A stretch of 64,000 nt of DNA from Paraplanobispora siamensis (GTDB lineage: Bacteria; Actinomycetota; Actinomycetes; Streptosporangiales; Streptosporangiaceae). This document shows positions 40,045 through 47,183 of the stretch, piece after piece. Positions within the stretch are counted from its first letter, which is position 1, and every line of letters starts with the position of its first letter. The stretch spans positions 99,619 to 163,618 of the forward strand of contig NZ_BOOJ01000023.1 of NCBI RefSeq assembly GCF_016863175.1. The letters run 5' to 3'. A program made the translations under genes and the position numbers. Below the pieces are notes generated by a model, which saw only the letters and a list, made by a program, of their open reading frames with translations, was not told the origin of the DNA and ran no database searches.

Positions 40045-40788
40045 TCAGCCGATCAGCGCCAGCTGTTGGCCCCCGCGGTCCCGCTTGGCCGAGTTGCAGC
40101 CGAAGTGCGCCAGCTGCACGTTCGCCCGGGTGTCGTCGCCGCCGCGGAAGATGGGGATGACATGGTCGATGGTCGGTGCCATCCGGTTTGGCACCTTCAG
40201 GCTCATGTTGACTTTCCGGCGGCACAGCTGACATCGGTAGCCGTCTCGGGCTGCGATCTCGGTGAGCGAGTACGGTTCGGAGGGCGCACCGCGCTTGGCC
40301 GCGCGGCGCCGCCGGTTCTTGCGCTGCCACTGCTCGCGCTCGCGCTTCGGCTTACATGCGCTGCAGACCACGACGGTTCCCCTTGTGAGGACCTCAGCGC
40401 CGCACTCGGCGCACGGGACGGGGCGCGGATCCCACATGCCCACCAGCCACTGCGACCGGATGCCCTTACGTGAGGCGTAGCAGCACTTGATGGAGCAGAA
40501 CGTCTGATCCGACTTGGAGGGCTCGAACACCCCTCCGCAGTGGGCGCACGCCCGCGAAGGTGCCCCAGTACGGCACCCCGTAGAGCAATAGGTTCGATGC
40601 GACCCCCGCTCGACGGGCCCGCCGCACCCCGGGCACGATCGCGCCGGCTTGGCGCCTGCCCGTCGGTCCGCGTTCCTGTGGGCGCGGCGGCACTCGTCGC
40701 ACCGCAGCCGCGGGCGCCCGCGCCCGGCTCGTCGACGCCCTTCGGTTCCGCAGTCCACGCAAGCGAACGGCAACCATTCGTTGTCCAT
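40045..40788 (-). CDS. HNH endonuclease with multiple zinc fingers
   Basis: 247 residues. Four CxxC-type zinc modules in the first 150 residues (CVDCG, CPGCGG, CAHCGG, CAECGAE with their partners) precede a C-terminal HNH domain (CQLCRRK; TIDHVIPIFRGGDDTRANVQLAHFGCNSAKRDR). HNH nucleases next to terminase are needed for packaging-site cleavage in several siphoviruses with cohesive ends. Confidence 0.82.
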   Translation of the reverse strand: MDNEWLPFACVDCGTEGRRRAGRGRPRLRCDECRRAHRNADRRAGAKPARSCPGCGGPVERGSHRTYCSTGCRTGAPSRACAHCGGVFEPSKSDQTFCSIKCCYASRKGIRSQWLVGMWDPRPVPCAECGAEVLTRGTVVVCSACKPKREREQWQRKNRRRRAAKRGAPSEPYSLTEIAARDGYRCQLCRRKVNMSLKVPNRMAPTIDHVIPIFRGGDDTRANVQLAHFGCNSAKRDRGGQQLALIG

Positions 40789-40984
40789 GTGACTCTCCCA
40801 GGCATGCGGAAGGCCCTCGCGCCTGGGAGTGCGAGGGCCTTCCTGAACCGCAGTGATCAGCTACGGTCGTTTATCCGGTTTGTCCCGCTCTGGCTCCCCC
40901 CCAAGGCGTGGGGAGAGGAAGGGGAGACTGGGGCGCGGGTCTCCCAGCCCCCATGATCAAAAAACGTTTCCGCAGGCCAGAGCC
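40789..40984. other. Gap with 13-bp hairpin; candidate cos region
   Basis: 196 bp lie between two HNH genes. GGAAGGCCCTCGC (40808-40820) pairs perfectly with GCGAGGGCCTTCC (40831-40843) across 10 nt, followed by an A-rich stretch (GATCAAAAAACG at about 40955). Close to terminase and HNH, it could hold the cos site, a terminator or the late promoter; the sequence does not decide. Confidence 0.4.
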
Positions 40985-41266
40985 CTACCAGGCGCGCGAC
41001 GTCTTCGGTCTGACCACGCTCATCCGGTTGCCCTTGCGGGAGTTGCACCCGTAGTGCGCAGCCCTGGCGTTGGCCGGGTTCAGCTCGTCACCGCCTCGGT
41101 CGAGCGGCACGACATGGTCCAGGGACCACGACAGCGGGTGCCGGGCAGGCAGGCGCAGGTCGATGCCGTGCCCGCAGATCCAGCACACCCGTCCGGCCGG
41201 GCTGTTGCGCAGCTGCTCGCGCAGGGTTCGGTACGGCCGGCCCGTGCGCCCCTTACTCCTCGGCAT
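40985..41266 (-). CDS. Small HNH endonuclease
   Basis: 93 residues. CWICG zinc pair, then SWSLDHVVPLDRGGDELNPANARAAHYGCNSRKGNR, a full HNH motif. It is distinct from the larger HNH gene next to the terminase but shares the HYGCNSRKGNR-type end. May cut at cos or act as a homing nuclease. Confidence 0.8.
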   Translation of the reverse strand: MPRSKGRTGRPYRTLREQLRNSPAGRVCWICGHGIDLRLPARHPLSWSLDHVVPLDRGGDELNPANARAAHYGCNSRKGNRMSVVRPKTSRAW

Positions 41267-41435
41267 GGGAGCAGCCGGGGCATGTGCTGTGAGTACCAGC
41301 GACCATGGGCTCTCCGCTCCCCACGATGAAGTAGACGTCCACCTCGACAGCGGACGGCAGCGCACAGCGCTCACACCACAGCCCGGTTCTCGGAGTCCCG
41401 AGGCCGAAGAACTGGATGGGGAGCTTGGTCGCCAT
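41253..41435 (-). CDS. 60-residue double CxxC protein
   Basis: MATKLPIQFFGLGTPRTGLW then CERCALP and CPGCSHAEE; two CxxC pairs about 33 residues apart make a zinc ribbon. Overlaps the start of the small HNH gene by 14 bases. Preceded by a two-hairpin leader element. Confidence 0.6.
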   Translation of the reverse strand: MATKLPIQFFGLGTPRTGLWCERCALPSAVEVDVYFIVGSGEPMVAGTHSTCPGCSHAEE

Positions 41436-41454
41436 GTCTTCCCTCTGTGGTCTG

Positions 41455-41559
41455 GTGCGGCCCGGCCTGTGACCCGAGGGGGCCGGGCCGCACGGCTCGA
41501 CACGGCATCACGGGGGCGAGCTGCCGCGGAGCCAGCGCGCTCACCGTCGATGAGCGCGC
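41455..41559 (-). ncRNA. Two-hairpin leader element A
   Basis: GTGCGGCCCGGCC (41455-41467) pairs perfectly with GGCCGGGCCGCAC (41481-41493) across exactly 13 nt. GCGCGCTCA (41535-41543) pairs with TGAGCGCGC (41551-41559) across 7 nt. The pair lies just upstream of the minus-strand gene starting at 41435. Element B at 42.5 kb has the same design. Confidence 0.5.
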
Positions 41560-41566
41560 GTCTGGG

Positions 41567-41845
41567 TCAGCTCCGGTCGAGGAGCTGGTCGAGCTTGGCC
41601 TCGATCCGCTCGAGGTCCTCGGCGTCGGCCCGGAACATGACGTGCTTGGCGCCGAGCAGCAGTGCGGCCTGGACGACGAGCTGGAGGAACTCTGACTGCC
41701 AGTTCTCCAGGGTGGACGCCCAGAACTCCGACCAGCCCTGGTCGGCGATGACGGGCTGCATGGCGATGGCCTGGCCGATCCATGACCCGACGAACAGGGC
41801 GGCGATGAGGTAGACGGCGCCCCACCGTCGCAGGTGCCGCATCAC
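41567..41845 (-). CDS. Small membrane protein of actinophage type
   Basis: About 91-92 residues from GTG-ATG at 41845/41842 behind GGAGGAC. One N-terminal transmembrane helix (WGAVYLIAALFVGSWIGQAIA) and a second weaker one (FLQLVVQAALLLGAKHVMF), ending in an amphipathic tail with EDLERIEAKLDQLL. Function unknown. Confidence 0.6.
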   Translation of the reverse strand: MMRHLRRWGAVYLIAALFVGSWIGQAIAMQPVIADQGWSEFWASTLENWQSEFLQLVVQAALLLGAKHVMFRADAEDLERIEAKLDQLLDRS

Positions 41846-42072
41846 GTCCTCCGCTCGCCTTGTCCGTGGCGCAGGCCTCGGCGTACACGCTCGGCCATCG
41901 CCAGAGCCATCTCCGCCAGGCCTGCGCCGATGCCGAGGATGGCCAGCGGGTTGCCGACGAGGACGAGCGCCTCCGTGGTGAAGCCGAGCTCCGGTCCGAT
42001 CAGCATGAGCGCGAGCAGGGCCACGGCCACGCTGATCCGGATCTGGCGCAGGCGTCGCCTTAGATGAACCAT
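41842..42072 (-). CDS. Small two-span membrane protein
   Basis: 76 residues. Two helices (ISVAVALLALMLIGPELGF; LVLVGNPLAILGIGAGLAEMALAM) between basic ends. Forms a coupled pair with the preceding-type membrane gene downstream. Could be part of an exclusion or lysis-control cassette. Confidence 0.6.
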   Translation of the reverse strand: MVHLRRRLRQIRISVAVALLALMLIGPELGFTTEALVLVGNPLAILGIGAGLAEMALAMAERVRRGLRHGQGERRT

Positions 42073-42233
42073 CCGCGCTGCCTCACCCTCCGCAGCTCCT
42101 CACGGAAGGCGGCCTCGATGCGCTCCTCCGTGCCGGGCGGCGGGGGCGAGATATTCAGGACGATCCTGGGCGGCGGGTCGAGCCGGTTGGCCAGGTCCCG
42201 CAGCCAGGCAGCCAGCATCCGCTTCACGGTCAT
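42060..42233 (-). CDS. 57-residue protein
   Basis: Starts in an ATGA overlap with the gene upstream and ends 13 bases inside the next gene. MTVKRMLAAWLRDLANRLDP, a proline stretch, then EERIEAAFREELRRVRQRGW. Helical and basic; no family recognised. Confidence 0.5.
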   Translation of the reverse strand: MTVKRMLAAWLRDLANRLDPPPRIVLNISPPPPGTEERIEAAFREELRRVRQRGWFI

Positions 42234-42472
42234 CCCGACACCGGAGTGTCGTCAGCCTCGGCCCGGCCGTCGGCGTACGGGTCGACGATCTCCACCGTCT
42301 CCTGGGTCACGAACAGCCCCTGCGCGCCGATCTGTGTGGCGAACGTCGTCAGCCTGGCAAGGTTGTGGTCGACCTCGGCCGCGGTGCCGGCCTGGTCGAC
42401 GATGAGGGCGAACGGCTCCTGCACGTCCTCGCCGACGACGACGGAGGGCAGGTTCAGGACCTGAATGCGCAT
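42230..42472 (-). CDS. Hypothetical 80-residue early protein
   Basis: MRIQVLNLPSVVVGEDVQEP then FALIVDQAGTAAEVDHNLARL, with an acidic end. First gene after the terminator at 42.7 kb and downstream of leader element B. The sequence begins a separate transcription unit running toward the HNH genes. Confidence 0.55.
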   Translation of the reverse strand: MRIQVLNLPSVVVGEDVQEPFALIVDQAGTAAEVDHNLARLTTFATQIGAQGLFVTQETVEIVDPYADGRAEADDTPVSG

Positions 42473-42504
42473 GTGATCTCCATGGGGGTGTTCGGGGGGT
42501 TGAT

Positions 42505-42602
42505 GCGGTCCGGTCCCAGACCCCCCGGCCGGGACCGGACCGCGGCTCGACGGAGGCCACCGCTGTCTCCGGAGCGAGCGCACCCGATGGGCACGGGTGC
42601 GC
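42505..42602 (-). ncRNA. Two-hairpin leader element B
   Basis: GCGGTCCGGTCCC (42505-42517) pairs perfectly with GGGACCGGACCGC (42531-42543) across exactly 13 nt. GCGCACCCG (42578-42586) pairs with CGGGTGCGC (42594-42602) across 7 nt. The 8 bases after the first hairpin (GGCTCGAC) are the same as in element A, although the stem sequences differ, so structure rather than sequence is conserved. Confidence 0.5.
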
Positions 42603-42698
42603 GTTCATGGAGGAGGGCGACGGGTGCATCTCCCGCCGCCCTCGCCTCATCCCTCAGCCACCCGACCGCCATCGGGAGGATTGACGCCGGACATGGAT

Positions 42699-42721
42699 AA
42701 GGCCCGCGCTCGGCGGGCCTT
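42699..42721 (-). terminator. Early-operon terminator
   Basis: AAGGCCCGC (42699-42707) pairs perfectly with GCGGGCCTT (42713-42721), 72 bp past the stop of the XRE gene that closes the long minus-strand early operon. Confidence 0.7.
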
Positions 42722-42792
42722 CGTGTCTTAGCTGATCACAAGGGTGCGTCACAGTAGGTGTGCGAGTCAAGCAGGTGACGGGTGGTGCGCGC

Positions 42793-43167
42793 TCACGTGT
42801 CGTCGAGCTCGATCGCGGCGCCCGTCAGCACGAACCCCGCCGCGCGCAACACTCGGGCAATGGTCGCGCCGTCCACGTCGGGCACCTCCTGGCGGACGAG
42901 CCTGGCGAACGAATCGGCCACCTCAGAGAGCTGCACCCGGGTCGACGGCACAGCGAGGCCAGCGAGCGCGAGGGCTTCGTCGGCGTCGATGTCCAGCGCG
43001 CGGGCGACCGCCAGGACGGCGGCCGGCCGCGGGCGGGAGACGGCGAGTCGCGTGTAGGTGTTGCGGCCGACGCCGGCCTGCCTGATGACGTCGCTCTTGG
43101 ACATGCCGCGTCGGGTGCGTTCCTGCTCGGCGCGGCGATAGAAGGCGGCGGCGGGTGATGTGGTCAC
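42793..43167 (-). CDS. XRE-family HTH regulator
   Basis: 124 residues from a GTG in GTGA overlap. The N-terminal HTH is clear (RGMSKSDVIRQAGVGRNTYTRLAVSRPRPAAVLAVARALDIDADEALALAG). A helical C-terminal region follows (VQLSEVADSFARLVRQEV). Last gene of the early operon; possible middle/late switch regulator. Confidence 0.75.
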   Translation of the reverse strand: MTTSPAAAFYRRAEQERTRRGMSKSDVIRQAGVGRNTYTRLAVSRPRPAAVLAVARALDIDADEALALAGLAVPSTRVQLSEVADSFARLVRQEVPDVDGATIARVLRAAGFVLTGAAIELDDT

Positions 43168-43433
43168 ATCGGCCTCACTTCGGCGTCGGGTGCGAGCTCC
43201 AGGCTGGCGGCGGCGAGGAAGTCGGTGAGGCTGATGTCGCCGTCCCAGCTGGGTTCGCCGAACTCGATGAGCGGCGGTTCGTCGGTCCAGGTGTCGGTGT
43301 CCGGGTCGGGCTGTGCTTCGACGGTGCCGACGCCGGATCGGTAGCGCAGGTACAGGTACTGGCCGGTGTCGGTCCAGGCGTCCCACTGTGACGGGCAGGC
43401 CGAGCAGGTCTCGATGACCTTGACGAGCCTCAC
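43164..43433 (-). CDS. Hypothetical early protein
   Basis: 89 residues (RLVKVIETCSACPSQWDAWTDTGQYLYLRYRSGVGTVEAQP...). This opening, with CSACPSQWD..T..G.YLYLRYRSG, is a recurrent small family in actinomycete genomes and phages. GTGA overlap at both ends. Function unknown. Confidence 0.6.
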   Translation of the reverse strand: MRLVKVIETCSACPSQWDAWTDTGQYLYLRYRSGVGTVEAQPDPDTDTWTDEPPLIEFGEPSWDGDISLTDFLAAASLELAPDAEVRPM

Positions 43434-43765
43434 AGTCGCCCCTCCTCGGATGTCTCGGGGGTGGCTGAGCACGGTGTGCTGCCGAGGTGCGCGACGGGCA
43501 GGCGGCAGTACGTGTACGGGTCATAGGGCGGCAGCAGAACCCCGCACATGCCGGGCGGCGAGGCGACCGGCGAATGCGGTCCGGCATGCCCTTCGGGCTC
43601 GCGACACCAGCGCGCTTCGTCGCGCGGATCGACGGCGCCACACTCGCCGGGCCGGGCGTCATCGTGCAGACGGTCGCCGAGGACGATGTAGGCGAGGACC
43701 TCGGAGGCGGTCATGCCGTATGGGCGGCCGGCCTGCTCGGCGTACAGGGCGAGGAGATCATCCAT
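43430..43765 (-). CDS. Hypothetical early protein with Cys/His pattern
   Basis: 111 residues. The second of two nearby ATGs (43765) is preferred because GGAGGG stands 8 bases upstream. Contains CGAVDPRDEARWCREPEGHAGPH and a later CRLPVAHLGSTPC, two C-x-x-x-x-H-like modules of the type seen in actinophage early proteins. Confidence 0.55.
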   Translation of the reverse strand: MDDLLALYAEQAGRPYGMTASEVLAYIVLGDRLHDDARPGECGAVDPRDEARWCREPEGHAGPHSPVASPPGMCGVLLPPYDPYTYCRLPVAHLGSTPCSATPETSEEGRL

Positions 43766-44039
43766 CACGAACATCCCTCCACACCTCGCCGCCGTGCTTA
43801 CGGTCCCTGCCGAGTGCCTCGTCCCAGGTCATGGCGAATTGGAAGTATGCCCGGCGTGGTTCGTCGGCGGCCACGTGCTCAAGGGCGCGGCGGGCGTCCT
43901 GGCGGGCCCTCTCGGCTGCCTGCTCGGCGAACCACTCGACGACTTCGTCTTCGGTGGCATCCCACACGATGATCGTGTCGGTGACCGACGAGAAGACGGC
44001 GAAGTGCCCGTCGGGCTGCTTGATGATCTGGTAGCCCAT
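43758..44039 (-). CDS. Hypothetical early protein
   Basis: 93 residues. A short beta part (GYQIIKQPDGHFAVFSSVTDTIIVWDATEDEVVEWF) and a helical part (EQAAERARQDARRALEHV). The first half recurs in actinomycete proteins of unknown role. Confidence 0.55.
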   Translation of the reverse strand: MGYQIIKQPDGHFAVFSSVTDTIIVWDATEDEVVEWFAEQAAERARQDARRALEHVAADEPRRAYFQFAMTWDEALGRDRKHGGEVWRDVRDG

Positions 44040-44041
44040 CT

Positions 44042-44941
44042 CTATGAAGCCTTCTCCTTGGTGGCGGCGTGCTGGCGGACGCGTTCGATGACGTCACCCA
44101 CGCGGTACAGCGGGTGCGGGTCGGCGCCGGCGTTGAGCGGGGCGGAATGCCCGCGGATGGTGAGGCGGCCCCGCCCACCCCAGGTGCGCACGGTGGACGG
44201 GCTGACGACGTAGCCGAGCGCGGTAGACACCGAGGCAACCCAGGACGCATTGCCGATCATCTCGGACACCTGGTCGAGCATCCACCCGCGCCGCGCGGCC
44301 ACATCGTAGACGCGGCGCCGGCCGGTGGCATCGACGCACGCGCACGCGACGGTGGCCGCGCCGGGTCGGGCGTACAGGTCGAGGCCGCACGCGTCGCAGG
44401 GCCCTGCGTAGATGCGGTCGGCGGCCCGGTCGATCGCGTGCCTCGCCGTCGCGACCGCGACGGCGAGCTCGTCGACGGCTTCCTCGGCGGCCGGGTGGGC
44501 GACGAGCCTGGCGACGTGCCGGGCCAGCCAGGCCGCGATGCCCGCGATGCTGTCGTCCGGGGTGCGGCCGAGGTGCACCCACTCGCACGATGGGTGCTCG
44601 CACGCTCCGCAGTACGGCCCGATGCCGTCGCCCTCGAGTTCGCGCCACCACCCGACCAGCGCGCTCTTGAGGATGTCCCGGGCCTCGGCGGCGGCCTCGA
44701 CCCAGGGCAGGGGCGCCCGCCGTACGGCGAGCCCGGTGTGGAGGTCGAGCTCGTCGGCGTCGGCCCGTGCTCCGCTGGCGCCGGTGCGGGCCTGGCGGGT
44801 GAGGGTGACGTCGAGCTCGTCGGCGAGGTCGGGTGCGGCGGCCAGGTCCCGGATGAGGCGGGCCTCGCAGGCGCCGCACACGTGCAGGTGGGCGGGCATG
44901 AGGCGGTCGCAGTACGGGACGGGGCAGGGCAGGCTGCTCAC
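44042..44941 (-). CDS. Zinc-finger protein with C-terminal DNA-binding-like domain
   Basis: 299 residues from GTG in GTGA overlap. N-terminal CPVPYCDRLMPAHLHVCGACEARL, middle CGACEHPSCEWVHLG, then CDACGLDLYARPGAATVACAC give at least three zinc sites. The end (RGWMLDQVSEMIGNASWVASVSTALGYVVSPSTVRTWGGRGRLTIRG) is an HTH of the MerR-like type. Such proteins are common in actinophage early regions; probably DNA-binding. Confidence 0.65.
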   Translation of the reverse strand: MSSLPCPVPYCDRLMPAHLHVCGACEARLIRDLAAAPDLADELDVTLTRQARTGASGARADADELDLHTGLAVRRAPLPWVEAAAEARDILKSALVGWWRELEGDGIGPYCGACEHPSCEWVHLGRTPDDSIAGIAAWLARHVARLVAHPAAEEAVDELAVAVATARHAIDRAADRIYAGPCDACGLDLYARPGAATVACACVDATGRRRVYDVAARRGWMLDQVSEMIGNASWVASVSTALGYVVSPSTVRTWGGRGRLTIRGHSAPLNAGADPHPLYRVGDVIERVRQHAATKEKAS

Positions 44942-45525
44942 GGGCAGCTCTCCGTGGTGGGTCGCGAGCGGGCTCCGGTCGGGATCTGTCGCAGATCCCG
45001 CATGTGGGCGAGGTTCTCCGGCTTCAGGCCGTAGGCGCGGAATCGTCCGCAGCGAGCGCACGAGCCGTAGCCTTCGTGGTCGGTGATGGGGTCCTCGCAC
45101 AGGCAGGAGCGGTGGGCGTGGGCGATGGATGAGCAGTCCCGGTGATACAGGCCCATCTCGCCCTGCCACCAGTGGCCACGCCGCCTGTTCCACTGCTGAG
45201 AGACGTTGACCGCGTCGCCCTTCCGGTGGCGTCCTCCGCACCATGTGCAGCGGGTGAGCAGGCGACGGCGCAACTCCTGTAGAGGATGGACCTGAATCCT
45301 CCAGTGGTGGATATGGAAGCGCCATCCGTGGTGGAACTTCCACTGCCACTTGCCGTCTCGATCCTGGACGCGGCTGTGGTGCTTGCACACCTCGCCGGAG
45401 TCGCGGCTACCCGGCTCCCGGTGCCACACGGTGACGAGCGCCGGCCAGTAGCGCCAGCCGTTCTTGTCGCGCTTCTTTGGCCATGGGCGACGGATCTCGA
45501 ATGCGACAGTTAGCGGATCATGCAT
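44938..45525 (-). CDS. Zinc-finger early protein
   Basis: 195 residues, rich in Trp, His and Arg. Zinc pairs CTWCGG and CARCGRFRAYGLKPE, plus C-S-x(8)-C-L-C, lie in the C-terminal half. The N-terminus (DPLTVAFEIRRPWPKKRDKNGWRYWPALVTVWHREPG) is a familiar opening of actinophage early proteins. Function unknown. Confidence 0.6.
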   Translation of the reverse strand: MHDPLTVAFEIRRPWPKKRDKNGWRYWPALVTVWHREPGSRDSGEVCKHHSRVQDRDGKWQWKFHHGWRFHIHHWRIQVHPLQELRRRLLTRCTWCGGRHRKGDAVNVSQQWNRRRGHWWQGEMGLYHRDCSSIAHAHRSCLCEDPITDHEGYGSCARCGRFRAYGLKPENLAHMRDLRQIPTGARSRPTTESCP

Positions 45526-45554
45526 GGCCGATTCCTTGTGCTGGTCGGGATGGT

Positions 45555-45915
45555 TCAGAGTGCGGGCGTGCAGGCGGGACAGAAGTCCGAGTCGGACCGG
45601 GCGGGCTGGTCGTTGCAGGAGACGCAGGAGGTCGCGGCCCGCAGCGCCTCGTCCGCAGGCGCGGTGCCGGGCGGGGTCCAGCCGAGCGCGATGAGCGCGT
45701 CCCGGGTGTCGTCCGGGATGTACAGCTCGGCCTCCTCCAACTCGATCCGGTCGAGCTCGAGGATGCGCATCTCCAGCTCCATCGCGGGGACCTCGCCCGC
45801 GTTCAGCGACATGCGCAGGGAGGCGACGCCGCGGCTGATGTCCTGGCCGTCGACGAGGAGCTGATGGCTGCCGAGGGGGGGTGTTCGGGTTGATGGTGAC
45901 GCGGTGACAGGTCAT
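45555..45915 (-). pseudogene. Early gene interrupted at a seven-base homopolymer
   Basis: Reading from ATG at 45915 gives MTCHRVTINPNTPP and then breaks at a run of seven G (45875-45881, C on the coding strand). Removing one base restores LGSHQLLVDGQDISRGVASLRMSLNAGEV and joins the open frame to 45555. Downstream are MELEMRILELDRIELEEAEL and two CxxC pairs. As given, only a product from ATG 45812 (85 residues) can be made. Sequencing error, slippage variation or mutation are all possible. Confidence 0.6.
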
Positions 45916-45925
45916 GTCGGTTCCT

Positions 45926-46189
45926 TCACAGGGCAGGGTGGGCGCGGCGGATGCGGACGTCGGCGAGGATCTCGGCGGCGGCCTCGGCGGTGACGTCGAC
46001 CTCAAGGGCGCAGTTCTCGGTGACGTCGATGAACCGGAGCGCCGTGGGGCCGGGGTCGCTCTGCTGGGCGGCGCGCAGCTGCTGCCAGGTGAGGTCGGCC
46101 TGCTGGCTGGTCATGGTGCGGACGATGATGGTGCCGGTGCTGTGGTCGATGACGACGATCTTCCGTATGTCGTCGGTGTCGATGATCAC
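45926..46189 (-). CDS. Hypothetical 87-residue early protein
   Basis: GTG start in GTGA overlap. VIIDTDDIRKIVVIDHSTGT then FIDVTENCALEVDVTAEAA, alternating strands, possibly a small alpha/beta domain. No family recognised. Confidence 0.5.
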   Translation of the reverse strand: MIIDTDDIRKIVVIDHSTGTIIVRTMTSQQADLTWQQLRAAQQSDPGPTALRFIDVTENCALEVDVTAEAAAEILADVRIRRAHPAL

Positions 46190-46401
46190 GCTTCTCCTTG
46201 GGTGGGCGGGAGGAGCACCGCGGCGGTGCCCCACGGGGTGTCGCGCTGGACGAGGTGGGCGGTCGTGGGGCGCATGCCGTACCGGGCCTCCCAGGCGGGC
46301 GCCGCGGCGCTGATGACGGCGGCGAACAACTCGACGTCGATGGGCAGGGGCATCACCAGGAGCTGCCGGTCGTCGACGGCGCCCGCCGAAACCTCAGGCA
46401 T
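46186..46401 (-). CDS. Hypothetical 71-residue early protein
   Basis: MPEVSAGAVDDRQLLVMPLP then IDVELFAAVISAAAPAWEARYGMRPTTAHLVQRDTPWGTAAVLLPP. The WEARYGMRPTTAHL segment looks like a folded motif. Overlaps its neighbours by 4 and 8 bases. Confidence 0.5.
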   Translation of the reverse strand: MPEVSAGAVDDRQLLVMPLPIDVELFAAVISAAAPAWEARYGMRPTTAHLVQRDTPWGTAAVLLPPTQGEA

Positions 46402-46600
46402 GGACCCTCCTGAGGCCGCGGAACGGGCGGACCACCTGGCGGCCGTCGGGGAGCTGCACGAGCACGTTGTTCGGCGGGTACGGCCGCAGTCGCAGCAGCG
46501 GGGAGACCGGCGTCGGCAGGTGCGTGCGCTTGAGGTACGGGCGGATGAGCACGGTGACGGGCTCGCCGGCGAGCAGGTAGCGGCGCGGAGTCTCAGTCAC
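46394..46600 (-). CDS. Hypothetical 68-residue basic protein
   Basis: MTETPRRYLLAGEPVTVLIR then a Pro/Leu-rich middle and VLVQLPDGRQVVRPFRGLRRV. Resembles small beta-barrel (SH3-like) phage proteins that read as LPDGRxVVRPFRGLR. Role unknown. Confidence 0.5.
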   Translation of the reverse strand: MTETPRRYLLAGEPVTVLIRPYLKRTHLPTPVSPLLRLRPYPPNNVLVQLPDGRQVVRPFRGLRRVHA

Positions 46601-46880
46601 GGCCAGCCGCCTCGTCGCCCGTCCAGATGGTCAGCTCGGTGTCGTCCGGGATGCCCTCGCGGATCGCTCGCAGGGCGTGGGCAACGGCCTGCTTGGCGGC
46701 GGCTACGGCCTCGGCGTACGGCCCCCATCCGGTGCGCGGCCGGTTGCGGTAGGCGCGCAGGACCTGCGTCTTGACGGCGCTGGGGACGAGCGCCCAGTCC
46801 TTGCGGCACATGAGCAGGTGCGACGGGACCTGGATGTCGCAGTGGTCGGCGGCGCAGGCGTGCGTGCGGATCTCAGCCAT
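46593..46880 (-). CDS. 95-residue Cys/His early protein
   Basis: THACAADHCDIQVPSHLLMCRKDW begins with a C-x4-C...H...C motif found at the start of many actinophage early proteins, followed by VQLRAYRNRPRTGWGPYAEA-like helical sequence. Probably zinc-binding; function unknown. Confidence 0.55.
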   Translation of the reverse strand: MAEIRTHACAADHCDIQVPSHLLMCRKDWALVPSAVKTQVLRAYRNRPRTGWGPYAEAVAAAKQAVAHALRAIREGIPDDTELTIWTGDEAAGRD

Positions 46881-47175
46881 GGTCGCCTCCGTTCAGGGCT
46901 CGGGCGAGACCGAGGGCGGTCGTCACATCCCGGCGGTGCCGGGGCGCCAGGAGCTCGTTCCTCCGGGCCTGCTCGGCGGCCTTGGCGAGCACCGCGGCGA
47001 GGGGCTCGTGGAGCCGTTCGGGAATATCGCGTGGATAGTTGGCCGAGGGGGTTCCGCAGTGCGTGCATGGGCCGGGCGCCCACAGGGTGCCCTCTGGCGG
47101 CTGGACGGGGAACGAGTGCTCGCAGCGCAGCAGGGCGGCGGCGGCCTGGAGCTCGTCAGCGGGAGCGGGTTCCAT
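46873..47175 (-). CDS. 100-residue early protein with zinc motif
   Basis: Starts MEPAPADELQAAAALLRCEHSFPVQPPEGT and contains CTHCGTPSANYP. Helical C-terminus. The LRxHxFPVQPPxGT pattern recurs in streptomycete small proteins. Overlaps the downstream gene by 8 bases. Confidence 0.55.
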   Translation of the reverse strand: MEPAPADELQAAAALLRCEHSFPVQPPEGTLWAPGPCTHCGTPSANYPRDIPERLHEPLAAVLAKAAEQARRNELLAPRHRRDVTTALGLARALNGGDHG

Positions 47176-47183
47176 GGTTCTCC

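Larger units (their letters stand above)
42473..42792. other. 320-bp transcription-unit boundary
   Basis: No convincing gene. It contains, in minus-strand order, a terminator (42721-42699) and the two-hairpin element B (42602-42505). A reading frame at 42454-42672 is open but Arg/Pro-rich and shows no protein-like pattern. Confidence 0.5.

Noticed and set aside
42454..42672. Possible 72-residue gene in the 42.5-kb gap
   Set aside because: It overlaps the two-hairpin element and the start of the next gene, and its sequence has no folded-protein pattern.
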